A DNA stretch of 64,000 bases. Origin: Brachyhypopomus gauderio (taxonomy: Eukaryota; Chordata; Actinopteri; Gymnotiformes; Hypopomidae). Under the pieces are notes generated by a model that had not been told where the DNA came from, did no database searches, and saw only the letters and a program-made list of their open reading frames with translations. Of the stretch, positions 1 through 13,300 are shown piece by piece (positions within the stretch are counted from its first letter, which is position 1; each line of letters opens with the position of its first letter). The DNA lies in the NCBI RefSeq assembly GCF_052324685.1, contig NC_135228.1:12150027-12214026 (forward strand), written 5' to 3'. A program made the translations under genes and the position numbers.

Positions 1-797
1 TCAGGTACCAAGAATACAACCTCGCTTATCACACCTGACCTTTGCCAGTACTGTTCCCAAATATTTACACTAAGACGTTTAGCTCCAGTCCACCAACCAG
101 CCTTCCATTGATCCACAAAATGGTTTTTACAGTAGTTTTCTATTATATGAAGATCACCATTGTTAAATTGTCTATGATCAATAGCAATTATAATAACAAC
201 CTTATTTAATTGATGTAACTTGTAACGTAGCTCGCGCTACAGAGCGAGGAGACGGACAAAAACGCTTCGGGGAGCGGCTTCCGGGATTGGCGGGGGAAAG
301 TCCTCTTCCACGGGGTCCGGGTCGAGCCTGGAAGAACACAGACACACAAGCCCCTCGGTGGCTCTCTCTGCGATAGCTCCGCCTCCTCTGAGGCGTCGGG
401 AGCTCGCAGCAGCTATCGAGAGCCAACCGAGGGTTAAGCCAACGCTCGTCTGTGCGCTCATTCCGTCTGCCCGCTGCTTGCACCACAGGTTGCTCCTCCC
501 TGTGGTGTTCGCCGAGCTGGGCAGACTCATAGCACTCAATAGGAGTCTCGTCGCGAAAGCCAGTTGATAGAGACTGCGCTTTCTTTGGTCTTCGACGAGA
601 CTTCCTTGTTCCCACAGCGCCAGGGGTATTCCTGTCTCTGGGTTGTTCGAGCTGTAACACAGGAGAGTCAAACCGAATTAAACCAGCCAACATCTCGTTG
701 CAGTGAACGAACAGTGCCGTTTCAAGGTATTTGGGGGCCCCAAGCAAAGACACCAACCGCCCCCCCCCCCCAACCTAAGTATGGGATTACCCGGGAC
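1..797. repeat. Repeat-like flank with no recognisable gene
   Basis: No gene is recognised here. A motif of about 45 bp (221-265, containing GTAGCTCGCGCTAC, which is nearly self-complementary) recurs in the same orientation at 1605-1650, so both belong to a dispersed repeat or to the two ends of one element. Open frames on both strands over 202-800 are low-complexity and overlap each other, and I do not regard them as genes. A poly-C run lies near 760-772. The repeat family could not be named. Confidence 0.4.
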
Positions 798-1118
798 TAG
801 GGTTGCCACCTAGGTCTGACAAAAAACAAGGACACTGTCATACTGACACAGGGTGGCGAGTGTAATCTGTTGAGCGGGGGGGGTTGGCGAACGTAAATTG
901 TTGAGCGGGGGGGGGGGGGGGGGGGGGATGCGAACGTAAAATGTTACCGGAGGGGTTTAAAATGGACACAGCGAGAAAAAAACAGATTTAAAGTGTGCAG
1001 AAACAGTCTGAATCGTGGTTTTAACTAACCTAATTTTTTCCGGGACTGAATATTAAAAAGAAGAAAAACCGGGACAAACCGGGACGGCCCGGGAAAACCG
1101 GGACAGGTGGCAACACTA
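798..1118. mobile_element. hAT-type MITE (non-autonomous)
   Basis: The element begins TAGGGTTGCCACCT (798-811) and ends AGGTGGCAACACTA (1105-1118). These are inverted repeats with one mismatch. It is flanked by cccgggac (790-797) and gccgggac (1119-1126), an 8-bp target duplication with one mismatch, as expected for hAT elements. It has no coding capacity. The interior holds a poly-G run of more than 20 (about 905-927) and a CCGGGACA-rich right arm. The flanking duplication resembles the internal CCGGGAC repeat, so the exact boundary is slightly uncertain. Confidence 0.7.
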
Positions 1119-2430
1119 GCCGGGACGTATATATTGTTTTTAGCCTACCTGCTGCTAAATTACACCATTTGTACAGGTAGGCCTAATTTATCCAGTGTAA
1201 ATCACTTACCACTGTCTTGTGTTTTTTTGTGTTCCTCTTTCTTCTTTTGTTTTCTCTTTTGGCTTCCTGATGTATAAATTCGCTTCATGGTTAAGTTTTA
1301 TATTTGCCGGCATCTAAAACTTGGCTGTCTGCCAGGACAGTCTGCCTGCCTTCAGCAGCTGGTGGGAGGGGCCCCTTGAGGGGGATTCTGAGAACAGTGT
1401 CATTGCTCATGACTTTGAGAATGTAAAGGGGGGCTCACACAGTTTGTCGCTGCATTTAATTCTTAACCTGTTGTTGTCTGGGGGCCCCAGGCCAGCTTGG
1501 GGCCCCAAGCAATTGCCTGGTTTGCCTGCCCCATCGCGACGGGCCTGTGAACGAACTCACCAGAGTCTCGCTCTCTCGCTGTGTCCTTGATGGATCCGTG
1601 GTTATGTAACGTAGCTCGCGCTACAGAGCGAGGAGACGGACACAAACGCTGAGGAGAGCGAGATTTAATAAAGGGAATACCAAAAGCAGAGTCGACATAG
1701 CAGGCAGGGGTCATAACTTGGAAGCAGTCCGAACAGGAAGGAAAAACAGGCATGACAAAACAGAAACCAGGAGGACTCACGAACTAGGCAGGAACAAACT
1801 GATGATGGAAAACACAGAGCTTGAAAACGGGGATACAACGAACAGGACTTCAAACAGGCTGACAATACAAACCGACTGATAGACAAAACCACAGATCACT
1901 AGACTGGGGAAATACTGGGACTTATATACAATGTAACTAAACTAGGGACAGGTCACGGCAATGACACGGGGGCGTGGTAACAAACAAGGAATCACGGAGA
2001 CAAACGAGCAGGGCGGGATAAACAAGCAAGGAGCACAGACAAGAGGGAACCCGGAGTGACAGCTAAGGGAGGGGGCGAGGCCATACGAGACATAACTATT
2101 GTATGATAAGGTTTATAAAATGTATAGTATGTTTTTAGAGAGCAGGAGCAAATTTTGTATTCACGTATAGTATTTATAGGTAAAAGAGGAAGGAGCACTG
2201 TCCTGGAACATGTCCTGTTCACTATTTGGATTAGTGTTTAGGAAGAATGAATATTGTTATTGTCCATCCTTCCGATGCTGCCTTGGTTCTCTCTCACGCT
2301 CTGTCTTTCTACTGTTCTACCCATTATATTGTTTATGTAGTGATGTTGCACATTATTACAGTTTAACTTGATTCTGAGTGAATATAATTACATAGAGGTT
2401 TGAAGATTAATTACAAATTTAAAAATATTT
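1119..2430. repeat. Dispersed repeat sequence, unclassified
   Basis: This stretch has no gene. From 1605 it carries the second copy of the motif seen at 221, followed by about 600 bp of A-rich sequence with many AACAGG, GACAAA and GGAACC words (1650-2090). That composition is typical of non-coding fish transposon interiors. Minus-strand frames over 1463-2222 are low-complexity and have no family resemblance. I could not assign a family or precise ends. Confidence 0.4.
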
Positions 2431-2439
2431 CAGGGGAAG

Positions 2440-2770
2440 AATTCAAACCATTTGCTGTGGTACTCCAATTTGTGGTCAAGTACATCCTGTTTGCTTTACT
2501 AATCTTGAGCTACCCAGAATCCAGATGGAGTCCACCTGCTACAATTTGAATTGACACACACCTGAGCCTATAAGGGTCCACAATTTACACTACATTGTCA
2601 TGACAAAAACTGAGCCGTGAAGTTTAAGGAAAATCAGTGGATCTCCAGGATAAAAGTTGTGCAAGCAAAAGACCAGGCCAATGACATAAAACAACATATA
2701 TGGCTTTGAATACTCACTAGGACCTCACTAAGAAGATTAGCACCATCATGAACCTTCCTAGTATAGTTGA
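2440..2770 (+). mobile_element. Degenerate Tc1-like transposon relic (5' part)
   Basis: The segment from about 2510 to 2765 resembles the pre-transposase region and first codons of salmonid-type Tc1 elements: a TGGAGTCCACCTG start, then a CACACACCTGAGCCTATAAG stretch, a CATGACAAAAACTGAGCCGTG stretch, and later CACCATCATGAACCTTCCTA. No open reading frame survives, and the remainder of a transposase is absent. The comparison is from memory of the family. The ends are not visible, so the limits are approximate. Confidence 0.55.
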
Positions 2771-3015
2771 GTGACAGGAAAGAAGCCACTATTGAGTAAA
2801 AAGTATATGACAGCCCATTTGGTGTTTACTAAACTGCATATAAATGAATCTGGTAATGTGGGAGACTGGTGTATGGGCAGAACAGCAAGCACCATGACTC
2901 AAAAAACAAGCACTGTGTAACGTATCAAGGGGGCGGGTGTGATGTGGATGCAGGTGTTTGAATAATTTATTAAATAAAGAAGGCAACGGACTAAACAGAG
3001 GAATGTAAACAGGTA
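2771..3015. repeat. Repeat sequence split by the Tc1 insertion
   Basis: No gene is present. The composition is like 1650-2090 and 4636-5100, with A-rich AACAGG and AACTAA words. It looks like an older repeat into which the Tc1 element at 3016 was inserted at a TA dinucleotide. Confidence 0.35.
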
Positions 3016-4633
<1,618 letters not shown>

Positions 4634-4635
4634 TA

Positions 4636-6719
4636 TAGGGGAATATAGGCAAAAGAGAACATGCAACCAACTATGCGGAGAATAGACAATAACTAACTAA
4701 CAAACCTACCTACTATGAAGGACACACACGATAACAGAAACACTAAACACAAACAAACTAAACAGGACTGAAAGAACATAAATACTAACTACACTCAGGG
4801 CATTAAAACACAGAAACCTGGAAATACAAAACTAATGTTACAACTAAACATGAACTTTATCAGGAGGCAGACAGACAGGGAAGACAACGCATACAAAAGT
4901 GAGAATACTGAAATCATTAACTAGGATAGAGAGATTATACGTGGGGAATACACACGACTAGAAACAACTAAATGAACCAAGGTAACTAAAATAGAGTTCA
5001 GGAGATCAGAGGACAAGATACTTGCAAAGAGCAATGCAGAGTAGATGTGATGATGCCAGTAGCTCTGGCCTATCACCAAGACTCTACAGACATTCATGTT
5101 ATTGATTAAATGTTGTACTTACCTGTTCCTGTGTTATTCTCAGGGGGACTGGCGGCCCAGCCAGCTCCTTCCTTATAGTGGTCAAAGGGCCCTCGGCCTA
5201 CTAAAGGAGGGGAGGGGGGTTACAGGTCCTGGAATTCATGAGGACGGAGATGTATGCAACAAATGGAGATATTAATAATTATTCCTGTCATAGTAGTGCA
5301 CTAAATGTAAAATGTTATGTGTATATTGTGTGTTACTGCAGTAATGTATGTATGTCATGTTTGTGTTTGTAGGTAAACCCTGCTAGTAGTAGTGGTATGT
5401 CCCAGCTTAATTAAGGGGAAGGGCTACTAGTATAAGAGGGCTTCCTCTCAGAGGCTAAGGGAGGTAGAGATTGGTTGGTTAATGTTGGTTGTAGATATTG
5501 GAGGTTATTGTGTTGAGCCCAAGAAAGTTAGGGGCTAGACTGGCTGCTGATTGCCAGTGCTTTCTTGAGGTACTGCTTATAAGCCTTTGCGGGCTTGAGT
5601 ACTTTTTATATGTTTGTTTTCCTTTTATACAGTTTTTCTTTTTGTTTATTAGTATTGGTGATTTACTCCTTTGCTGGAATACACAATTAAAACACCTGAA
5701 CTGGAACTTCCATGCCTGTATTCATCTCGCTCTCTGTAGTGAACCCACCTCCATATTCACCCACTCGTAGTACCACGTTCACAGTAGAACATAAGGAATA
5801 TAACATAGAACCAACCGGACCGGCGCACGGGAAAGGTGGGGGTGAAGAGCAGGGTAGCTAACACAGAAGGAACAGAGCACAGGAATAAAGAAAACCTTAC
5901 AAACACAATGACTAACACAGATGGCTGAAACAGAAGATCTAAAATACACTGGGACAGGGAAGCAAAACAAGACACAGGTGGGAACACTGAGGACAGGGGT
6001 GTGACAGACAGAAGGGAACTATGGCAACAGGAAAACAAGGAGGGACAATGGAGGGGGGCAGAGTTGGGCGTGACACACTGCATATCACCTGTCTAAAACT
6101 GTCCCTGTTATGAAAGTTGTGGCAGTAACATCCTTAACCCCTTTATTCAGTACTTTGTAGCAGTTAAATCTGTAAATCATAGATGTCACTATAAGCTTTT
6201 AACATCTGGATTTGGCCAGTTCATCTCTTTCTGAATGGTCTGTCAGATTGTATGAAGATCATCTGTACGCTTCATCTTCAGATCTCTCCATGGATGTTTG
6301 GCATGTTCATTCAAGGACATTCATACACTTGTCCCCCAGTGTTGGCTGTATATTTGTTAGCGTGTGCTCTAGAGTAGGGGTTCTTTTTGCATTTTCCTGT
6401 TTTTGGCTTCATGTACTTGCTCAGTTGGTGCCAGTCTCCTGGTCCCTGCAGCTGAGAAGTACCTCTTAAGTTCTTCCACAATCTGCCGTAATACTTGATC
6501 GTGCCCCTGGTTAGCAAGAGCCGCCCTCAACTCAGCTGTCTCACGTATCGCGGCTGGGTCCATGTTTCAAGCTGAATCGTTAAAGTGTTAAAGACATAAC
6601 GTGCCTCTTCAAGATAGGTGTTTCCTTTGTATAAAACCAATAAAGACCTTAGAGAGACTGATAAGATGATACAGATACTGATACAGATCATGTGGCTTCA
6701 AAGTCAATTTGGTGGAAAC
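4636..6719. repeat. Repeat-rich stretch with no recognised gene
   Basis: 4636-5050 and 5770-6110 are A-rich, transposon-like sequences of similar composition. 5130-5770 contains a possible promoter/terminator-like stretch (TATAAGAGGG at about 5434 and AATTAAAACACC at about 5686) that could be a solo LTR or other retroelement end. I could not define matching ends. Open frames at 5498-6563 are short, overlap on both strands and match no family I know. Confidence 0.35.
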
Positions 6720-6876
6720 CATGGACGTAATTTTGATTTCAAAAGTGGGGGGGACATGGATTCGTCGCTATTTAAATATTTGGTTTTAACCGTAAAAACT
6801 GGGGGGACCAAAGCCGGCTTTTGAAAAAGTGGGGGGGACATGTCCCCCCCGTCCCCCCCCCAAAATTACGTCCGTG
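6720..6876. mobile_element. hAT-type MITE with perfect 8-bp target duplication
   Basis: This 157-bp element has terminal inverted repeats CATGGACGTAATTTTG (6720-6735) and CAAAATTACGTCCGTG (6861-6876), with one mismatch. It is flanked on both sides by GTGGAAAC (6712-6719 and 6877-6884), a perfect 8-bp target duplication typical of hAT transposition. The interior has several poly-G and poly-C runs that could pair with each other. It has no coding potential. Confidence 0.85.
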
Positions 6877-6962
6877 GTGGAAACAGGAAACAGTCCCAAT
6901 GAATTTCATTGTAAATTGATAAGACTACATTTGAGACATACTGTCATACTAAAAACATAAGT

Positions 6963-7110
6963 GTTGGAGAGGTCTGAAAAATGTTTTAGAGGTCGGACAA
7001 GTGTTGAGGTCCGACGTTGTAGGAGTATGACACGTTGTAGGGGTCTGACAAATGTTATAGGGGTCTGACATATGTTGTTGGGCTCTGACAAGTTTTGTAG
7101 GAGGTCTCGC
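6963..7110. repeat. Diverged minisatellite, unit about 20-25 bp
   Basis: At least six imperfect copies of a unit like GGGGTCTGACAAATGTTATA lie head to tail, with variants at about 6969, 6990, 7011, 7038, 7060 and 7083. Units differ in length and by substitutions, so this is an old tandem array and not a CRISPR array: there are no conserved palindromic repeats and no unique spacers. Confidence 0.6.
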
Positions 7111-7361
7111 GTACAACACGGCTGGAAAACCACTCTCTTACAGACTGCATCTTATCTGGTAAGCTCTGTTAAACCATAAAATAATTAGTTATAAAACAAA
7201 CAAGTGGCATCTGGCACTTATTTATGAAACACAACTTTTCACAACTTATCCTGAACAGGTTGATCTACATTAGCCTGTATCTCTTTTGAAGATAAACTAA
7301 CAGTTCATTCATTAGTTTGAGGTTTTCAGGTTTGAGCACAGGGTCCCACGGCTTTTGTCAC

Positions 7362-7522
7362 CTTTCAGCGACCACGTTCTCCAGAGGGCCAGGCGTCATA
7401 TTTGACTCCACAGTGCATGCACAGGAAGGACAGGCCAAACTGGCAGTGCTTGTTGAAGGGCTGAGTGCAGGTGACCCGCAATGTGTCCCAGCCCTCCTCA
7501 GCAGCCTTAGGCAAGAAGTCCG
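7362..7522 (-). pseudogene. Orphan exon resembling the XRCC1 N-terminal domain (XNDC1-like)
   Basis: The minus strand reads, after an AG acceptor at 7523-7524, a peptide containing DFLPKAAEEGWDTLRVTC and then TQPFNKHCQFGLSFL. This follows the pattern of the XRCC1 N-terminal domain (…AAAEKRWDRVKIVCSQP…FGLSF) and even more closely that of XNDC1. The family's N-terminal domain binds DNA polymerase beta or repair partners. The segment has an in-frame TGA at 7365-7367, three codons before the best donor (AAAG|GTGACA at 7361/7362). I found no companion exons within several kilobases on either side. It may be a pseudogene fragment or one exon of a gene I could not otherwise trace. The family resemblance is from memory. 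Confidence 0.5.
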
Positions 7523-7529
7523 CTGACGG

Positions 7530-10370
7530 TCGATGAAGGACATAATGGTTACACAGCAATTATTTTAGCTCCTAATGAATTTGTGGAGTGTACAAAACTA
7601 CATGCTCACTTTGTAATGCTTTGTGCTCAACTGGTTGGTGAATGTATGCAGAGGATTGTATTGCAAATATTTAATCAAAATCAGAGAAACCTATACCAAA
7701 CCGTTACAGAAATGTGATTTAGATGGTTTACCTGTGACGTAAATGACACATGTTTAATTTTGATAGGTACCATAGTGAAGACTGTCCATCTAGCTAATAG
7801 AATTTACTCATAATAAATTAATTAACTTTTAAGTAACTTATTCTAGTTAATTCGTATAATTATTTCTCATATTATATGCTTCGCAACAAAAATTTCCCGC
7901 CAATTATTTGAGCGGTCTGATCTTTGCGTTGAAGCAAAGCCCCGATTATCCGGTTTGGGATGCGTTACATGCGCCCTCTTGTGGTGAAAAATATAGTGGC
8001 ACCTGAAATAATGTGTAGCGTAACCTCAATTCTCAGTTTAACTGGATAACTCTGACAGTACAAATACTCGTGGTTAAAAACACAAGACAAGACCAGCATT
8101 AGTGCTGATCAAGATCACTTTAGCGTAAATGGATAGTCCTACACATACTGCAACGTATAGGTGTTGTTAAATCAGCATCCAGAGAGCTAAAGCCGACATA
8201 TTTACATTTACATTTACATACATTTCCATTACATTACATATTAACATAATGCTAAATACTACGATGAATACAAAATGTATTTCCTTGCAAACCACAAATG
8301 TCATAAAATGTATATATTTTATAGAATACATAGATTTTAGAAATGTGCGCAGTATTAATTACAGGTATAACAATACACAAAGCTACAATTTAGAATTTGG
8401 CTAAACTCAAGTGTAAAACATGTATAATAGCGCAGTTAAAATTCAGTATAGTCTAAACAATATGTTACCTTAAATGCAGAAAATTAGTTATGTAATACAG
8501 GACATTATTACACGTGTAATTAAAAAACGTACACAGTTTAAGGCCATCGTCAGCATCAGCATGTCTGACCGTAATTACTTGGTCTCATGCCATTAAAATT
8601 TTATTTACTTTTACATTAACTGCGGTACGCATGTTAATATGTTAAAACCTATTTCTTTCAAATAGCCTACATTTTAAAAGGTTATTCTGTTGCTATCCCT
8701 TCGCCTCCCGCATTTCAGATTAAATTTGTTTTCTAACAGGATTAAAAAGTAAGCTGTGCCTTGAACTCCTAATTCTTCTTAATTCCTATCACATGCAGGT
8801 CTATGTAACACTCAGTAAGCCCCATCACAAATCTTGTTTGCTTATTATACCCAAACAAACAAACTAAGGCCACTAGCTTTCTATCCCGTGAAACCTGCAT
8901 TTTAGGAGTGTGGGAAAAGTCCTGACATGCGGTTCGTCCTGCAGCTGTCTCTTGTGGGTTCCGCACATCCTGGCTTTGATGCGCATGTGCCATGTGGACT
9001 AGGACGCAGGGTAAACACACATCAGGATGCAGCTGTTCACTGTATGCGCGCTCTTTTGGGGAGTTTAGGAAACAAGCATCTTTGTAGCACACACACACAC
9101 CCACAAACACCACAGTGTCTAACCACCCACTTTCTTCTCCAATAGCTAAAGTGGACTAATGTTGACAGGCTGTCACGCCTTTCTCGCATTTGAATTTCTC
9201 AAATTTCAACCATCTGGAAAAGAGCATTTCTCTAACACCTCCTATGTATAGTGCACTGTATTACACATGTTGAACACAAGAACAGACTGGTTTGAAAACC
9301 TTTCCTGGATTAGCAAGGCTGACCGTGACCCCCTTTTAAATTGTTTGGTAGCATACCTTCTCTCCAAATCAAATAAATGGTAGCTATGTAGTGCTTTCAG
9401 AGCTTTTACGACGCCTGGAGAACAGGGCTGAACACTGCAGTGTGTTCTTTTCCAAACAGAGCAGACAGGGGGCAGTCTTCTTTCTTTTTAACCTAAACTC
9501 TAATTTCATCTAACATCTAAACATTAATTACAAGGCACTGTCAGACACGACCAAGTTAGTCCAGCCAAATAAATGTCATAATGGCACTATGTCTGATTTT
9601 TCTTACTGGAAGAATCTTGCCCTTCCTAAGCTGCTCAATGAGTAATTGGGTAGAAATGGCTCCCTCTAATAAGAAGGCTAACTCCACAGGCGTTTGAAAG
9701 AAAGTTTTGAGAGACATTTATTTCAGCATGTTGCGGCTTTGGCATTTACGTTTATTTCTGTTTGTTAGGACGTGAAAATGGAAAAATATAGTAGAGGGTT
9801 TGTTTTGCATTGGGTCCTGTTTGTCATGTAAGGGCATGAAAATGGAATGTAGCAGCACGCATCTTACATTTTCATCAGTGATGTACTGATAAAACGTCTT
9901 CGCTTTGTTCTGATCCCAGACAGAAACAGATTTGTTGTTTGTCCCAATATGAAACGTGGAAGTGTGCTGTAGCAAATCGACCGACTAATCATATTCTCCC
10001 AGTTAATATTGGGGGAAAAACAGAATATTAAAACTGATTTAAAGCCAAAAGCAGATGGTCGATTGTGCCGGGCGTTGCAGTAAGATGGACTATTACAAAA
10101 GGCACAAAGTATAGGATCGTGTATAAATCCAGGTTTGACTTAATATTAGCCAAAGTGGAATTTAATCTAAAAAACTATGGTTAAATTTAGCTCCATGCAG
10201 CTATAGGCGAATGTTTTGTTCTACCGGAACGCCTTCATGACAAGATTTGCACATGGGTATCGCTGTCTGAATTTAGATGAGCTCAACAGCCACAGCCATG
10301 AACTTCCAGACAGCATCTGGGTGACTTTTGCCTGACGGTCTATCTACGTCTTTAATTAACGGACTGTATT
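7530..10370. other. Intergenic region upstream of tnfsf10
   Basis: No gene is recognised. The sequence is AT-rich with short simple repeats: ACATTTACATTTACAT near 8200, (CA)n near 9090, and a fragment of a fish dispersed repeat near 8200-8250. Open frames at 8769-9145 and 9718-9975 overlap antisense and have no family features. The proximal promoter of tnfsf10 should lie at the right end. No clear TATA box was placed. Confidence 0.4.
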
Positions 10371-13300
10371 ATGAACATGGACGTGGCCACAGCGGCACCC
10401 TCTTTTGAACACGAAGAGCAGTCCTTCGACAGGAACGCGTTAGCATCCGAAGCCAATTCGAATTATTTAAGATCTGTGAATAGCGAGTCGAGCTCATTCA
10501 TTATGGTTCAGCCGAAAGGTCGCATGGAAGCGCCCTCCAAGTTATGGATGATAATGATCGTTATCGTCATGATTATTCTTCAAGTTGCTTCGACTGCCGG
10601 ACTCCTCGTTTACCTTAATATATCCATGTCCCAAGTAAGTTTGGTTCATTTTTGCACTGGTTGAGCTTTGTAGTAGTCATAGACAGAGTTGATGAAGTGT
10701 TGAGCAGCATATGTGGGGTAACCAAACCCGGGGACAAAGGCAGATTTGGTTGCGTTAATCTATGAAATCCATGAAACTTTACGCGAAAGCGCTGCTGTTA
10801 TTTCATGGTACTCTTTCCCCTTCGGGCGTACGTTACCCCAGTGTTTCTCTTTATTTTCCAACCTGAATTCTAACTATTTTGGTTGGAAAATAGTTAGTGT
10901 GTATTAATAAATATACACCAAAACTGACTACACTATACTTTTTGGTGTGTTGCTAGTAAATATGTTTTATAATCGTCACGTAAACACACGTAAAACAATT
11001 TTAATGAACAATTCTTAAATAATTCATGACGTAATTATTGATTTGTCAACGTATTGAATGACGCAAATGGGTCCTATATTTAAACCAGAAATTTTGCATT
11101 ATAATCGTCCTTCTTTTATATGGCCCTAGAAAGCAGCTTTTTTCCTGCTTGCTTCATTGGACCATGTCAAAGCCCATTTTGGTTCACTGGATGCTGGATG
11201 ATTATTGCCCTAATTGGCCTAACCGTCATGTCACATTACAACAGTTCTCATTCCGTGCATAATATATCTCAGTATTGGTAATGAGTAATGACCAAAACCC
11301 AATGACCTTTAAAAACGCGTATTGTTATTCCAAATAATCACTAAATAGATTCACAGAATATATAGTTCCTAGAAAGCCATAAAAATATACAAAGGCATTT
11401 TCTTTATATGGGCACTGAAGCAAAACATAAATGAATGTTTGAACTAAGGCTGGATGTTACAGATTTATTTCATATTATGTCTGATCTTAGTTCCATATAT
11501 GAGATCATGGTCTGTGGTTTGGATACAAAGAAGAGGTTAGGGCAGCTTTGTGCACATAATGCATAAGGAGTCTTTAAAAAATGTGACCTTGCAAAACAAA
11601 AACCACAGAGCTTGGGGGAGAAAAAGACTCCAGACATTTTTTGTTCCCACGGAGATGTGCTTGCTAAAATACCCACCAAAACAATACCTGATCCCCATAT
11701 CTGTATGAGATTGTTTATTAAGGGAATGGTTTACAAGTTAAATACCACATTATACTGTACCATTCATGGTGGCAACTAAAGTTTATCAGTATTATCAAAC
11801 TAATAATTCTAAATATTATAAGCAATCTTATTACAGTTGTGTAGCTAGGAATGCCCAAACAATAATCATGAATTTCATTATGAAATAATTAGAGCCAAAA
11901 TTTGGTTTAGAAAGTGTATGATTAATTGTATTCCCATGATGACAGCAGCATAAATCTCATGTAAAGCTTATTCAAAATAAATTAAATCAGTAATAGAAAA
12001 CAATGACCATGCCATTTATTATACCATTTTCAAATGGTATAATTCTCATAACCATTAATGATAGCCATCATTAGGTCATAATAGAAGTAAATTGCCAACT
12101 GATATAGTCTCTGTGCAAGGCGTCCATCACAACAGCTCAGATGCAAAATTCAGTGTAGAAGCAGAAAAATGTGAAAGCACTCCATTATTAAAGTTTTTAG
12201 GTGTTCATATGAATAATTACACTAATAACAGTGGTTCATGAAAAGGTGCATGTAGATTAAAAAAATTAAGATGGGATATTTTATGTTAAAAATTTCATGT
12301 TCATGTTTAAAAGTATATTCTAAAAATACTGTGCTAAGAATAACCCCGAAACTGTAACAATTGTGGTTACTGAGATCATGATATGAAGTTTTCTTTCTGT
12401 CCCATACCTAATCAGGTGAACAGTAGAATGTTCCACTCTCCTTATCAGAGATGCAGTGTAAAGAAATGACCTTTTTCTGTGAAGTGTGATTCCCTGCTGG
12501 AAGTCCAATCCATCAGTGAAAAATGAAGACAAAAACAGGTGTCCCTTGTCCTTGAGACCAGGAGAATAAACTTTTTAACTTTGCATTAACAATAGCAAAC
12601 CTTGCAACATGTTATTACTGTAGGCCTTAACAGTCAAAGGCAGAGAGAGAAAGGAGACCTGATTAGTGTGTTGTGGCAGAGGAGAGTGACTATAGTGCTA
12701 GTTCTCATAAGCCTCAGTCTCAAGATGAGGGATTTAAAAAGCTTGTGGTTTTATCAGAAGGACACTGGAAGGTGTATTTTCAGTTTCACTTCTGTCATTA
12801 CTGGTTAAGATCATTGAACAAGCAAGTTTGCTTTTGGCCAACAAAACTGAAACATTCATTGAAGTCATAACATGTTTATGAAATTCTTGGTGGTGCTGTT
12901 TTTTTTTTCTTCAGTTTTTTTTCTTTCATCTTGACCACAGTTCTGGAACCAGTACAGGGGGTTTCTGTGGATGAGCGGACAACATCTGCTCATGGGACAA
13001 GCAGTGTTCACTCTAACCTCTTTGTTTTAGTAAAAAGATTTGTCTGTTTTTCACTCTGCCTTCAACGTTTTTCACTCCTGACTTTATGATAGGCCCGGAG
13101 CCAGGGCGTTTCAGAGGAACTGCGATGTCTAGGGCTCCTGAATGCTCTGGAGAAAGAGCAGGAGGTGCCTGATGGCCTGGTGCAGCTCTTTGGTGAACCA
13201 TGCATCAAGTTGGCTGAGGGAATTAAGGCATATATTTCCAAGGTAAACATTTTGCTCGTATGGGCGAAATGGATTTCATTTGGAAATTGTAATGTCTTTT

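Noticed and set aside
202-756. 184-codon minus-strand open frame
   Set aside because: Arg/Pro-rich low complexity, overlapped by other frames and lying over repeat sequence. No family features.
6963-7110. CRISPR-like array
   Set aside because: The repeats are adjacent, variable in length and lack unique spacers. The genome is vertebrate.
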